Shown here: positions 45,027-53,592 of the stretch, one piece after another
Layout: each line of letters opens with the position of its first letter
Position numbering within the stretch: position 1 is the stretch's first letter
From: RGIG3701 sp964438515
GTDB lineage: Bacteria > Planctomycetota > Planctomycetia > Pirellulales > Thermoguttaceae
Reading direction: 5' to 3'
DNA: 64,000 nt
NCBI GenBank assembly: GCA_964438515.1
Contig: CAYTLK010000011.1
Span: forward strand, 1-64,000
The notes under the pieces: generated by a model
Told to the model about the DNA's origin: nothing
Databases searched by the model: none
What the model saw: only the letters and a program-made list of their open reading frames with translations
Translations under genes and position numbers: made by a program

Positions 45027-45635
45027 ATGATGAATTATATACCGGAAATGGATTTCCTGGTTTTCGATAATAAAGAATCTCTGACGTGGCTGCGTCCGCT
45101 GAACGGGAATACGTGTACAATTCCAGAGGCGCTGCGGCTTTCGACGCTTGCGTGCATCAATGCGGTTTCTTCTACGGAAAAAAACGAGTCGTACTGGATT
45201 TTTCCGCAAAGCTCGATGAATGGTACAACGCCGATTCCCGGTGACGTCCTCATCGATTCGGGAGGCGTTCGATGGACGATTTCCGACGTTTTGAATATGC
45301 GTTCCACCTCCTGTTGGAAATGCAGTGCGGTGAATTTGATGGCGCGCTGGAACTTGGAAGATACAGTGGATCAATACCGTCCGGTGTGGGACGTCGATGA
45401 AGACGGCGTTCCGTTTCCCAATTACCAACTGTGGCGGCCCGGAATCCTCGCGAAATTTGTACCGCTTGAAAACGAACGTCAAATGGAGATTCATATTCCC
45501 GATCCTACGGTGCGTTTGCGGTATCGCGACTGTTTGATGACGTCCGACAATCGTGCGTTCCGCGTCCTCGAATACCATCCTTCCGCCACTTGGATGGAAC
45601 TTTCCAAAGTCCTTACGGAGATCGTAAAACGATGA
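45027..45635 (+). CDS. Phage-island protein, head-tail connector candidate
   Basis: 202 residues, GAAAGGAAAAG upstream. Mixed beta sequence with WTISDVLNMRS, ARWNLEDTVDQYRPVWDVDEDG and RYRDCLMTSDNRAFRVLEY. No catalytic pattern is visible. The stop overlaps the next start (ATGA), so the two are coupled and probably act in the same complex. A connector or stopper role is inferred from order only. Confidence 0.65.
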   Translation: MMNYIPEMDFLVFDNKESLTWLRPLNGNTCTIPEALRLSTLACINAVSSTEKNESYWIFPQSSMNGTTPIPGDVLIDSGGVRWTISDVLNMRSTSCWKCSAVNLMARWNLEDTVDQYRPVWDVDEDGVPFPNYQLWRPGILAKFVPLENERQMEIHIPDPTVRLRYRDCLMTSDNRAFRVLEYHPSATWMELSKVLTEIVKR

Positions 45636-45988
45636 ACGTCGAACAGAAAATCAGGAATTTATGGGCGTCTTCCTCCTTTTTGACGCAGCAGATTCCTCTC
45701 AAGCGCCTTACAACTGGTACCGCAGTCTCAACCGGCACACTTCCTTATGGAGTGATTCGAGAAAAAGCGTATTCGACCGACTTTCTAACGAATGCAGGCC
45801 CCAAAAAGACCCTATTTACGGCAGAAGTCGAGCTTTATGCGCCTTCACGACGGACCATGGAAGAGATTCGAGAGAATTTGCCGACGGTTTTTGACGTTCA
45901 GAATTCCTGCTGCATTGAGGAACTCAGCGTTAAATTCGTTGAACCCGACCACTGGAAAATGATATTTGAAATCCGAAATTGGGAATAA
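45632..45988 (+). CDS. Tail-completion-like protein candidate
   Basis: 118 residues from ATG 45632, overlapping the previous stop. Its length and pattern (VEQKIRNLWASSSFLTQQ at the start, FTAEVELYAPSRRTMEEI in the middle, a final beta strand) resemble tail-completion or DUF3168-type proteins that cap the head-tail joint. This is a weak pattern match. Confidence 0.55.
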   Translation: MNVEQKIRNLWASSSFLTQQIPLKRLTTGTAVSTGTLPYGVIREKAYSTDFLTNAGPKKTLFTAEVELYAPSRRTMEEIRENLPTVFDVQNSCCIEELSVKFVEPDHWKMIFEIRNWE

Positions 45989-46083
45989 TCTCCCGCATTG
46001 TGAAAAACGGCCGCCAAACTTCCATCTTTACATTTGAAAGGTGGAAGAAAGGCCCCCAACCCCTTTTTTGAAGAAAGAATTTT

Positions 46084-46623
46084 ATGTCATCTGCACTTGA
46101 AACCCGAATCATCTCGGAGCTCGGCTGGAACTGGATCGACACACAGTTGAGCGCCTCAACCCGAACGCAGGGAAGTTTCCGAAAACAGCTTTCCTTTTCT
46201 TCTTCCGGAACGCCGGAGGTGGATGGAATCTGGTACTGTGAAAACGTGGAAGTGCCGGCGCTTTCGTCGGTTACGTACAATTTGCAGTCCCTCAGCCAGT
46301 CGATTTACGGAACGGAAATCCCTGTTTCTTTTGCGTCCTTATGCGCCATGTACATTTGCAACCGTTCGGAGACTTTGCCGCTCGTCATCGCCAATACCGG
46401 CTCCAGTACCGCCTCAAGCGTCCTTACAAGCAGTTTCGTGAACGTCATTGTACCGCCAGAAGGCTTTTTTAGCCTTTGCAATCCCTCCGCCAATTGGACG
46501 ATTACGACGTCTCGAAATGAAATCCGGCTGCAAAACGCCTTTTCGACGGCAATTTCCTGCGACATTTTGTTTTTGGGAGTCAAAACGGCTTCCGAAAGCG
46601 CAGCAGAAAATAGTGAGGCGTAA
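46084..46623 (+). CDS. Phage-island structural candidate, unknown
   Basis: 179 residues from ATG 46084 with a GAAGAAAG site. Beta-rich and soluble: RTQGSFRKQLSFSSS, VEVPALSSVTYNLQSL, VNVIVPPEGFFSL, DILFLGVK. It could be a tail tube or adaptor-type protein, but no family is recognised. The gene ends three bases before the ATG of the frameshifted last gene. Confidence 0.6.
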   Translation: MSSALETRIISELGWNWIDTQLSASTRTQGSFRKQLSFSSSGTPEVDGIWYCENVEVPALSSVTYNLQSLSQSIYGTEIPVSFASLCAMYICNRSETLPLVIANTGSSTASSVLTSSFVNVIVPPEGFFSLCNPSANWTITTSRNEIRLQNAFSTAISCDILFLGVKTASESAAENSEA

Positions 46624-46657
46624 AAATGAGTAAAAAATCGCAGCTCCCCGCACAACC

Positions 46658-47491
46658 GTGGTTTTTTATGAACTTGCAGGCTCCCCCGTGGAGGTCTTTT
46701 CGAGTGAAGGTTTCAGCGCCACTCGACGATTTCTTGTTCGTTGGGAGGACCGTGAGGCTTTCGCCCGAGACGTGATGGGGGATGCAACCGTTTTTAACTA
46801 TCAGTGTTCGACGTACTATCCGCAGCGCACCTCCGTGTTTCCAACGCGTATTACACTGCAGCCCGCCGACTCGCAGACACTGGAACGTCAGACCCTTACG
46901 GCCCTCCATCTGGGGTTGAACTCCTATGACGGCTGGGCGGTCGCAACGGTCGAATACACGACGCTTACAGATTCTGATCTCGATGTGGGAATCGAAACGG
47001 AATCGGGAACGAGCCTCACGTACCGTCTCTCTTGGGAGTCCGTTGAACACACCCTTCCTGCAGCGACCGGCTGGAATTGGGCGGATACAGGAACGGCAAT
47101 TCCTGCGGATCTCGAAGTGATTCAGCGGATTCCTGAAGCGCTGCACGTCCTTGTATGGTCGCAGGTTTTGAATCCGCCCTGGAAAAAAATTCAGGAAACT
47201 CAGGGAAAAGTAAACGCATCGGAATTCCTCGACTGTCCCGCAGGAACCCTCCTTTTTGAAGGGGCCGCCGCGAGCAAACTGTACCGTTCCACATTCGAAG
47301 AAGGCGCTTCCCCGTACTGTTGGGCGATTACATATACGTTCCGTCAAAAAGCGATTCATCACGACGGCGGAACTTACGGATGGAACCACTTTTTCCGCAC
47401 GGCGGACGGCACCTGGACGGTACTCGAAAACAATGGAAAAACGATTTACGACTCCGCAGATTTCGCGCCTCTTTTTGAGTCGGAATCCTAA
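46658..47491 (+). CDS. Last island gene, apparently frameshifted at its start
   Basis: The open frame gives 277 residues from GTG 46658 (MVFYELAGSPVEV). The natural start is probably ATG 46626, preceded by GAGG, but that frame differs by one base: a run of six A at 46632-46637 would need seven for the two to join as MSKKIAAPRTTVVFYELAG. The body is beta-rich (YQCSTYYPQRTSVFP, VATVEYTTLTDSD, WAITYTFRQKAIHH), consistent with a tail component, but no family is recognised. Either a sequencing error or real slippage. No tape-measure or fibre gene follows. Confidence 0.6.
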   Translation: MVFYELAGSPVEVFSSEGFSATRRFLVRWEDREAFARDVMGDATVFNYQCSTYYPQRTSVFPTRITLQPADSQTLERQTLTALHLGLNSYDGWAVATVEYTTLTDSDLDVGIETESGTSLTYRLSWESVEHTLPAATGWNWADTGTAIPADLEVIQRIPEALHVLVWSQVLNPPWKKIQETQGKVNASEFLDCPAGTLLFEGAAASKLYRSTFEEGASPYCWAITYTFRQKAIHHDGGTYGWNHFFRTADGTWTVLENNGKTIYDSADFAPLFESES

Positions 47492-47504
47492 AATATATAG
47501 AAAA

Positions 47505-47540
47505 AAAGAGTCGATTCTGTATGTTTCAGATCGACTCTTT
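47505..47540. terminator. Bidirectional terminator closing the island
   Basis: AAAGAGTCGAT pairs with ATCGACTCTTT over a 14-base loop. On the minus strand a run of seven T follows, so it also suits the histone-like gene at 47658. Confidence 0.8.
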
Positions 47541-47563
47541 CAAAAAATAGGAACGTATATTCC

Positions 47564-47634
47564 CGACATATTTTGAATTTCCGCTTCTTCGTCGTTCCGA
47601 CCGTTTAAAGCGAAAATTCCAAGCGGAATCAGTA
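47564..47634 (+). repeat. Dispersed repeat family B, copy 3 (short)
   Basis: Starts CGACATATTTTGAATTTCCGC and ends AGCGGAATCAGTAG, like the copy at 3643, with a short interior. It lies between the island terminator and the histone-like gene. Confidence 0.65.
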
Positions 47635-47657
47635 GATGTTTTTTATAAAACCAGCAC

Positions 47658-48188
47658 TCATTCCGCTTTTTTGGCGGCTTTTTTCGTCGCTTTTTTTGCA
47701 GCTTTCTTCGCAGGAGCTTTCTCCTCTGCAGCAGGCGCATCCGCCTTCTTCACTGCTTTTTTTGCGGCTTTCTTCACGGGAGCTTTTTCTTCCGCAACTG
47801 GAGCTTCCGCTTTTTTGCAGCATTTCTTGGCGCATTTCTTCGCCGGCGCTTTCACGTCAGCAACATCTGCGGCGGTTTCTGCAGCTTTGCAGCACTTTTT
47901 GGCGCATTTCTTTGCCGGAGCTTTTTCGTCAGCAACCGTTGCGGCATCTTCTGCTTTTTTGCAGCACTTTTTGGCGCATTTCTTTGCCGGAGCTTTTTCG
48001 TCAGCAACCGTTGCGGCGGCTTCTGCAGCTTTACAGCACTTTTTGGTGCATTTTTTTTCCGGAGCTTTTTCATCCGCAACCGCTTCTGCATCTTTGCAGC
48101 ACTTTTTGCAGCATTTTTTTGCCGGGGCTTTTTCTTTAGCTGCCGCAGGGGTCTTCTTCACTTCTTCTTCTTTTTTAGCTTTAGCCAC
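47658..48188 (-). CDS. Histone H1-like Lys/Ala-rich repeat protein with Cys pairs
   Basis: 176 residues from GTG 48188, six bases after a GGAGG site. The protein consists of about six repeats of 22-30 residues: an Ala/Glu segment with VADEKAP, then KKCAKKCCKKAE. The last two use KKAAKKAVKK without Cys. Lys/Ala repeats of this kind match the histone H1/Hc1-like nucleoid proteins found in many bacteria, which bind and compact DNA. The Cys pairs (CCKKCC and CAKKCC) are unusual and could give redox or metal-dependent cross-linking. No fold other than disordered basic tail is visible. Confidence 0.8.
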   Translation of the reverse strand: MAKAKKEEEVKKTPAAAKEKAPAKKCCKKCCKDAEAVADEKAPEKKCTKKCCKAAEAAATVADEKAPAKKCAKKCCKKAEDAATVADEKAPAKKCAKKCCKAAETAADVADVKAPAKKCAKKCCKKAEAPVAEEKAPVKKAAKKAVKKADAPAAEEKAPAKKAAKKATKKAAKKAE

Positions 48189-48384
48189 AATTCTCCTCCA
48201 TTAGGATTTTGGACCTGCAGACAAAATCGACCATCGATTTTACAAAACGAACAGGAAATCTTCCTGAGGTGTTCATTTTTCTGCTTGCAGGCCGCACTGA
48301 CGTGTGTGAAAAAAAGTTGTATTCGTTTGTACAAACGAGGACATTTTCTGTCGTGTTCGTACAACAAATTATATCCTTACTAAC

Positions 48385-48411
48385 ATTATAATATTTTATC
48401 GGTTTTTGCAA
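48385..48411 (-). promoter_or_regulatory. Promoter candidate for the histone-like gene
   Basis: On the minus strand TTGCAA and TATAAT are separated by 15 bases, about 200 bases before the start codon. I see nothing else clear in the gap 48189-48533. Confidence 0.35.
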
Positions 48412-48533
48412 TGGGAGTACGTTTTACTTTTCACAAAAAATTGAAAAAAAGTTCAAAATTTCTTCGTTTTTACAAAAAAAAAGTTCAAAAATCGTTTTTT
48501 CCCGTTGAAATCCCTCAAAACGTCTTATTTTTG

Positions 48534-49250
48534 TCAGGAAATTTGCTTCATAATTTGATAATTGGAAAATGCCATCCAGCCGAAAAGGAGCGCCAAAAAA
48601 ACCTGATGGTTTGAAAGGGCGAATACGATCAAAATGACGGCGGTGACGAATGAAATTTTTGTGGAATTGTACAATCCGCGTCCAGGCGACGCATTCATGC
48701 AGTATTCCCGCACGATTTGCCCGCCGTCCAGCGGAAAAATCGGCATCAGATTCAAAATTCCCCATATTAGATTGACCTCTACAAGAAAAAGCAGCAGCAT
48801 CGAGGAAAATTCACCGCCAATTGCGATAAATTGAGCGCCTGGAATTCGCAAGACGAGGGGAAAATACCCCAAAATCTGCGTTTGTCCCATCAAACAGCAT
48901 CCGATCGTCACAAGTCCCAGAAACAGGAATCCTGCGGCGGGTCCTGCAAAACTGATGAAGATGTTTTCGAACCAGCGCAGGTGATAGATTCGGTCGTAAA
49001 CCGTCAGTCCGCCGAAACTGTAAAGCACAATATGAGGATTGATTCCGTAAAGACGCATCACCAGAGCGTGCCCCAACTCGTGAATCAGAATGGACGCTGT
49101 GACGGCCAAAATCCATAAAAGAAGAATGGCGGGCGGCGCGTTCATCGCAAGCAGAACCGTCAAAAGCCAGAACATGGGATGAATGCGGACTGGAATTCCA
49201 AACATTTGGAACTTCAAATCGTATTGTGTTTCTTGGGGTTCGTAAAACAT
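48534..49250 (-). CDS. Site-2 protease family (M50) membrane metalloprotease
   Basis: 238 residues. It has about five to six hydrophobic helices, the zinc motif HELGH at 57-61 inside a helix, and the third ligand region FPLDGGQ (Asp near 175). Site-2 proteases cut transmembrane segments of anti-sigma or other signalling proteins. No PDZ or CBS domain is present, as in short rhomboid-like M50B forms. It follows pepF by 69 bases on the same strand and is probably co-transcribed. The substrate is unknown. Confidence 0.9.
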   Translation of the reverse strand: MFYEPQETQYDLKFQMFGIPVRIHPMFWLLTVLLAMNAPPAILLLWILAVTASILIHELGHALVMRLYGINPHIVLYSFGGLTVYDRIYHLRWFENIFISFAGPAAGFLFLGLVTIGCCLMGQTQILGYFPLVLRIPGAQFIAIGGEFSSMLLLFLVEVNLIWGILNLMPIFPLDGGQIVREYCMNASPGRGLYNSTKISFVTAVILIVFALSNHQVFLALLFGWMAFSNYQIMKQIS

Positions 49251-49319
49251 GTTTTTATGAGAAACAAAAAAAGTTCTAAAATTCTAAAATTTCACGGGAA
49301 ACAAGGTGATTTTCGTCAT

Positions 49320-51128
49320 TTATTTCATGCAGGTTTCGAGTGTGTGAACGAGTTCGCCGAACTTTTCCATCGCGCTCTGAATCGGAGCCGGCGTACGCAT
49401 ATCGACGCCTGCGTCGCACAGAATTTCAAGAGGGTCTTTGGATCCGCCGGCTTTCAGGAAGCCGAGATATTCGGAAAGTTCTTTGGGTCCGCCGCGCAAA
49501 ACCCGCTGTGAAAGCGCAATCGCCGCCGAGTGTCCCGTTGCGTATTTGTAAACGTAAAATGCGTTGTAAAAGTGCGGCACACGCAGACATTCACGCGACA
49601 GAAGCTCGTCGAGCGCAAATTTGGGACCGAAATAAGCCTCCAGCAGACGCCGATACGTCGAAAGGAAAAAGTCCGTCGTCAGCGCCTCGCCCGCTTCTGC
49701 TGCCGCATGAACGTCGCGTTCATATTCCGCAAACATCGTCTGTCGGAAAATCGTCTGACGAATGAGGTCGAGCGACCGATTTATAAGCGCCAAACGCGTT
49801 TTTTTGTCCGTGGCGCGTTCCATGAGGAAGCGGCTCATCAGTTCTTCGTTGAACGTACTGGCGACTTCCGCCACAAAAATCCGATAGTGCGACGTCGTGT
49901 ACGGCTGGTTTTTGCGCGAAAAATACGAATGCATCGAATGTCCTGCTTCGTGCGCCAGTGTAAAAACCCAACGCATTTCCGGACGATAATTCATCAAAAT
50001 GTACGGATGACTGTCGTAACAGCCCGCACTGAACGCGCCAGACTGTTTCCCGACGTTTTCGTAGCGGTCGCACCAGCGTTCCTGAATCAGTCCTTTCCGC
50101 AGTATGGAAACGTATTCGTCTCCCAGCGGCTGTACCGCTTCAAGCACCATTTTTACCGCTTCGTCCCATGAAATTTCCGCCTCCGGCTCAGGAAAAATCG
50201 GCGCTTCCAAATCGTAAAAATGAATCTCGTCGTACTTTTGAATCCGTCGCAAAACTTCGTAGTATTCGTGAAGTTTCGGAAGGTTTTTACGTACGGTCGA
50301 AACCAGATTATCGTATACCCCCTGGGGTATTCGTTCGTCGAAAAGTGCGTTTTCGCGCGCCGATGAAAATTTACCAGCCCGCGCAAAAAACACATTCTGC
50401 TGAACGCTGCTTGCGTAATTCGATGAAAGCGTGTTTTTCATCGAATCGTAACCGCCAAAATAACTCTCAAACGCCTCGCGGCGCACGTTGCGTTCCGGAA
50501 CCCGCTGAAGGGAGGTGAAAAGCGAGTGACTCAACTCCGTTTTTTCTCCGCTCGGAAGCGTCACGGTTCCAAATTTCAGGTCCGAATTATTCAGCTGCGT
50601 GAACGTTTGCGACGGTCCCGAACACATTTCACCCATCATCGAAAGCAGATGTTCTTCTGCTGCGGACCCCCGGTGCGGCTTTTCCTCTGCAAGACGCTCC
50701 AATCGGCGGCGATAGAGCGAAAGCGTCGAATCCTCAATGTACGATTTTAGTACAGAATCCTGAAGCGCCAGAATTTCCGGGTCTGCAAAGCTCGACGCCT
50801 GATTTGCGCGGCTTGCGGCGTTGAGGAAGCGTCCGCGGCGCTGCGCAGATTCCGAATTCGTTACATCCTGCGAAAATTTCAGCCCCATGTACGTTCCGAG
50901 GAGCGACGCGCGTCGTGAAAATTCGGTGTCGAAATCGAGAAACGCTTTGAGTTTTTCGGCGCCTTGCGCAAAGGTTCCGCAAAATGTTTCGTATTTTGGA
51001 ATTTCCTCACACCACGACTGAAACGCGTTTTCCCACGCTTCCGGCGTCGCGAACATTGCTTCCAAATCCCACGTGTTTTCTTTTGCCGCCTCTTTTCGGG
51101 TCGGCAGCTCGTTTTTCATTTCTGTCAT
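49320..51128 (-). CDS. pepF: Oligoendopeptidase F (M3 family)
   Basis: 602 residues, the usual length for the family. The zinc motif HEAGH is at residues 393-397 with downstream Glu in the FVAEVASTFNEELM segment, and the N-terminal helical propeptide-like lobe is intact. PepF cleaves short peptides of about 7-20 residues in the cytoplasm and helps recycle peptides or signal peptides. Co-oriented with the M50 protease 69 bases downstream, which could link intramembrane cleavage to peptide clearing, although this is inference. Just upstream is a family-A hairpin repeat. Confidence 0.93.
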   Translation of the reverse strand: MTEMKNELPTRKEAAKENTWDLEAMFATPEAWENAFQSWCEEIPKYETFCGTFAQGAEKLKAFLDFDTEFSRRASLLGTYMGLKFSQDVTNSESAQRRGRFLNAASRANQASSFADPEILALQDSVLKSYIEDSTLSLYRRRLERLAEEKPHRGSAAEEHLLSMMGEMCSGPSQTFTQLNNSDLKFGTVTLPSGEKTELSHSLFTSLQRVPERNVRREAFESYFGGYDSMKNTLSSNYASSVQQNVFFARAGKFSSARENALFDERIPQGVYDNLVSTVRKNLPKLHEYYEVLRRIQKYDEIHFYDLEAPIFPEPEAEISWDEAVKMVLEAVQPLGDEYVSILRKGLIQERWCDRYENVGKQSGAFSAGCYDSHPYILMNYRPEMRWVFTLAHEAGHSMHSYFSRKNQPYTTSHYRIFVAEVASTFNEELMSRFLMERATDKKTRLALINRSLDLIRQTIFRQTMFAEYERDVHAAAEAGEALTTDFFLSTYRRLLEAYFGPKFALDELLSRECLRVPHFYNAFYVYKYATGHSAAIALSQRVLRGGPKELSEYLGFLKAGGSKDPLEILCDAGVDMRTPAPIQSAMEKFGELVHTLETCMK

Positions 51129-51156
51129 GATTTTTCCGTAAAAAAGGGATACTGAA

Positions 51157-51252
51157 AATATTAAAAGTTTTCCAGGTGAGGGGGCTGGGGAGAGGGGCGG
51201 CTTTCAAAAAGCCCCTCTTCCCACGACGTTTGAAGTCTTAACGGGAAGCCGA
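51157..51252 (+). repeat. Dispersed hairpin repeat family A, copy between pepF and GH57
   Basis: ATTAAAAGTTTTCCAGGTGA begins the copy. GGGGAGAGGGGC-GGCTTT pairs with AAAAGCC-CCTCTTCCC, then CGTTTGAAGTCTTAACGGG. It lies between the minus-strand GH57 stop and the pepF start. Confidence 0.8.
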
Positions 51253-51267
51253 AAAACGCATTTTCTT

Positions 51268-53586
51268 TCACGCATTTTCCGTCTGAATCCGAATCTTCAT
51301 CCGACACTCCCACAGGCCGTCATTTTCAGCGCGAATGTACCAGTGCGGCACAACGCAAACGGACTGATGAACGAGTTCAAAACCCCCTTCGGAATTGCTT
51401 ACCGTTTCGATCGGATGCGTCCAAAAGTCCGTAATTCGCGAGACTTCCATCTCGACGCGGAGTTTCTGCCACTCGTCGGCCAAACCCAGAAACAGATCGG
51501 ATTTCGTCGAAAGACGTGTGCTGAGGTCGCCGAGTTTCTGTCCGACGCCGTCGAAAAAATAACGGTCCGCGCAGTGACCCGGAAGGCCCGCAAAGTTGAA
51601 TTCGGAACCGAAAAGAACCGTTTCCCAACGCGGAAGATTCCCGAGCCGCCACGTGATTTCAAGCGTGTTTTCGACGAGTTCCAACGTTTTGCAAAGCGTA
51701 ATGTTGAACAAATTTCCTTCGAAAGATCGAACGGTTCCTTTGGCGGCGAGCGTCAGACGTCCATCCTCGAATTTGGGGGTGTATGCGGTCCGATAAAACG
51801 TTTTGTCCGGCTGCGATTCCCCGTTGTAAAGCGCTTCCGCCGTTGTGTCGGAGGGGTAAAAACCGTCGAGGAGCGATTTTCGCAGCGTGTCGTCGTACTG
51901 GAGGCGCCGTTCGAGTCCTTCCTGCTTGAAAACGTGTTTGTCGCGAATGTTTCCAAGATCTTCCTCAGCTGACTCTCCGGCAGAGTCAGGATTTGATGAA
52001 TTTTGTATCGCTTTCTGTTCCTGTTTTTTTAGCGCTTCAATCGCCTTGCGCATCGGTTCATGGTACGATTCTGGACGCCGCGCGAGCGTTGCGAGGAGGT
52101 TCAAACCGATTTCCCGAACGTCGAGTTCGTACAGCATTCCGCCTTGCGCAGGCGCCGCCCACGCAGAAAGTGCCGGGGTTTCGAGGCGAAATTCTTCTTC
52201 ACCGTCGAGATTGAAGTCACCGCACGTCTCGGAATTCGGTGCAACGCGGTCCAAAAGAACGTCGGCCGCAATCAGGTGTCGGTAAATTCCGTTGCGCAGG
52301 TGCGGAAGATAGACGCCGCCGAAGGCTCCGTGCCAGTACGAACAGTTACACTGACCGCGATAAAGTTCCATTCGGGCGTCTTCAAGAAGCTGAAAACGTC
52401 GTAAAAATGTGACCGAATCGTCGTCGAGCGCCTCTTTTCGGCACTGCGTCTGCAATGCGTTCAAACGTCGGCTCACGGCGAGCATGCGGCAGTACATTTC
52501 ATTCGATTCCGGATATTTGACCTTAAAATTCCGCCAGTTTCCGCCGGAAACAAAGGGTTTCAGCATCCACAGCGCCTCACGAAGCCGGGAAACTTCCGGA
52601 ATTTTTGTACGGGAATCTGTATCCGAAGTTGTCGAGGAAACCGAATCATTCGCCGAGTTTGAGTCTTTCGCCGCATCCGGTTCTTCTTTCGGAATCCAGG
52701 CCGCTGCGGCATCGTATTTTTTGCGGCTTTGCGTGTCGAGCGCCCATTCCGTCATTTCGCGATACGAACAGTCCGGTAAATAACACTTTCCGAGCGGTTT
52801 TACTTCGTCGCGCGCCTGCGACATCGTGACGGTCTCGAGCCAGTCGGAATTCTGTACGAGTGCGTCAAAAAACCGGGCGAGCCAGCCGTTTCCGTACACG
52901 TGTTCGTACGTTTGCGGCCAAGCGCCGAATTTCTCGCCGTCGTCGCCGCAGAAAAGGAGGGCGTTTTCGTGCGTCTCAGCGATTTTACGCAGATATTCGA
53001 TGCTTCGTTCGACCGAATCAAACGGAATCCAGTACCGCAAATTCTCGCTGTCGGGATAAACGGCCATAAGCCGCCCGTCGTCCTCTGTGAGGTAGTAACC
53101 GTACAGTTTTTCTTCCGACAAACCTGCTTTTTTAAAGTGATAGTCGTCGAGAATCGTGAATTCCATCCCCGCCTGCGTTAAATCGCGAACGTACGATTGT
53201 TCCCAAACACGTTCCGGCATCCACATTCCGCGCACACGCACGCCCAGGCGATTTTCGAGCCAGCGCGTGTGTGCGAGAATTTGACCCATGCGGTCCCGAG
53301 ACGGAAGCATCGCGAGAATCGGTTCCTGAAACGGTCCGCCGAGAATTTCGATGCGTCCTTTGCGCGCCAGTTCCGCCAAACGGTCCAAATATTCCGGATG
53401 ATGACGGTCCAGCCACTCCTCGAGCGACCCGGAATTGTGAAGCGAAATCCGCAGCGGCTCGTATTGCGGCAGTGAAAAAAGCTCCACAAGCGGCAAATAA
53501 CTTTTCTGAAAGCATTCCTCAATCGTTTCATCAAAATTGCCTACCGGCTGATGATTGTGGAACGCGAGCGCAAGACGGATTTTCAT
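51268..53586 (-). CDS. Glycoside hydrolase family 57 (4-alpha-glucanotransferase/amylase type)
   Basis: 772 residues. GH57 motifs are clear: HNHQPVGNF at 10-18, the nucleophile motif MWMPERVWE with Glu near 125, and CGDDGEKFG near 213-221 with the acid Asp. These positions match those known for the Thermococcus litoralis 4-alpha-glucanotransferase (Glu123, Asp214). A large C-terminal beta region (DUF1925/DUF1926-like) follows, with a disordered Ser/Thr/Asp insertion near 300-330. The enzyme cleaves or transfers alpha-1,4 glucans in the cytoplasm. The 3' neighbour is the AI-2E transporter gene upstream by 6 bases, so they form one unit. Confidence 0.92.
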   Translation of the reverse strand: MKIRLALAFHNHQPVGNFDETIEECFQKSYLPLVELFSLPQYEPLRISLHNSGSLEEWLDRHHPEYLDRLAELARKGRIEILGGPFQEPILAMLPSRDRMGQILAHTRWLENRLGVRVRGMWMPERVWEQSYVRDLTQAGMEFTILDDYHFKKAGLSEEKLYGYYLTEDDGRLMAVYPDSENLRYWIPFDSVERSIEYLRKIAETHENALLFCGDDGEKFGAWPQTYEHVYGNGWLARFFDALVQNSDWLETVTMSQARDEVKPLGKCYLPDCSYREMTEWALDTQSRKKYDAAAAWIPKEEPDAAKDSNSANDSVSSTTSDTDSRTKIPEVSRLREALWMLKPFVSGGNWRNFKVKYPESNEMYCRMLAVSRRLNALQTQCRKEALDDDSVTFLRRFQLLEDARMELYRGQCNCSYWHGAFGGVYLPHLRNGIYRHLIAADVLLDRVAPNSETCGDFNLDGEEEFRLETPALSAWAAPAQGGMLYELDVREIGLNLLATLARRPESYHEPMRKAIEALKKQEQKAIQNSSNPDSAGESAEEDLGNIRDKHVFKQEGLERRLQYDDTLRKSLLDGFYPSDTTAEALYNGESQPDKTFYRTAYTPKFEDGRLTLAAKGTVRSFEGNLFNITLCKTLELVENTLEITWRLGNLPRWETVLFGSEFNFAGLPGHCADRYFFDGVGQKLGDLSTRLSTKSDLFLGLADEWQKLRVEMEVSRITDFWTHPIETVSNSEGGFELVHQSVCVVPHWYIRAENDGLWECRMKIRIQTENA

Positions 53587-53592
53587 ATTCTT

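Noticed and set aside
47671..48204. 177-residue plus-strand ORF opposite the histone-like gene
   Set aside because: Mirror of the Lys/Ala repeats (Phe/Ala/Ser-rich). The minus frame has a GGAGG site and a coherent H1-like composition.
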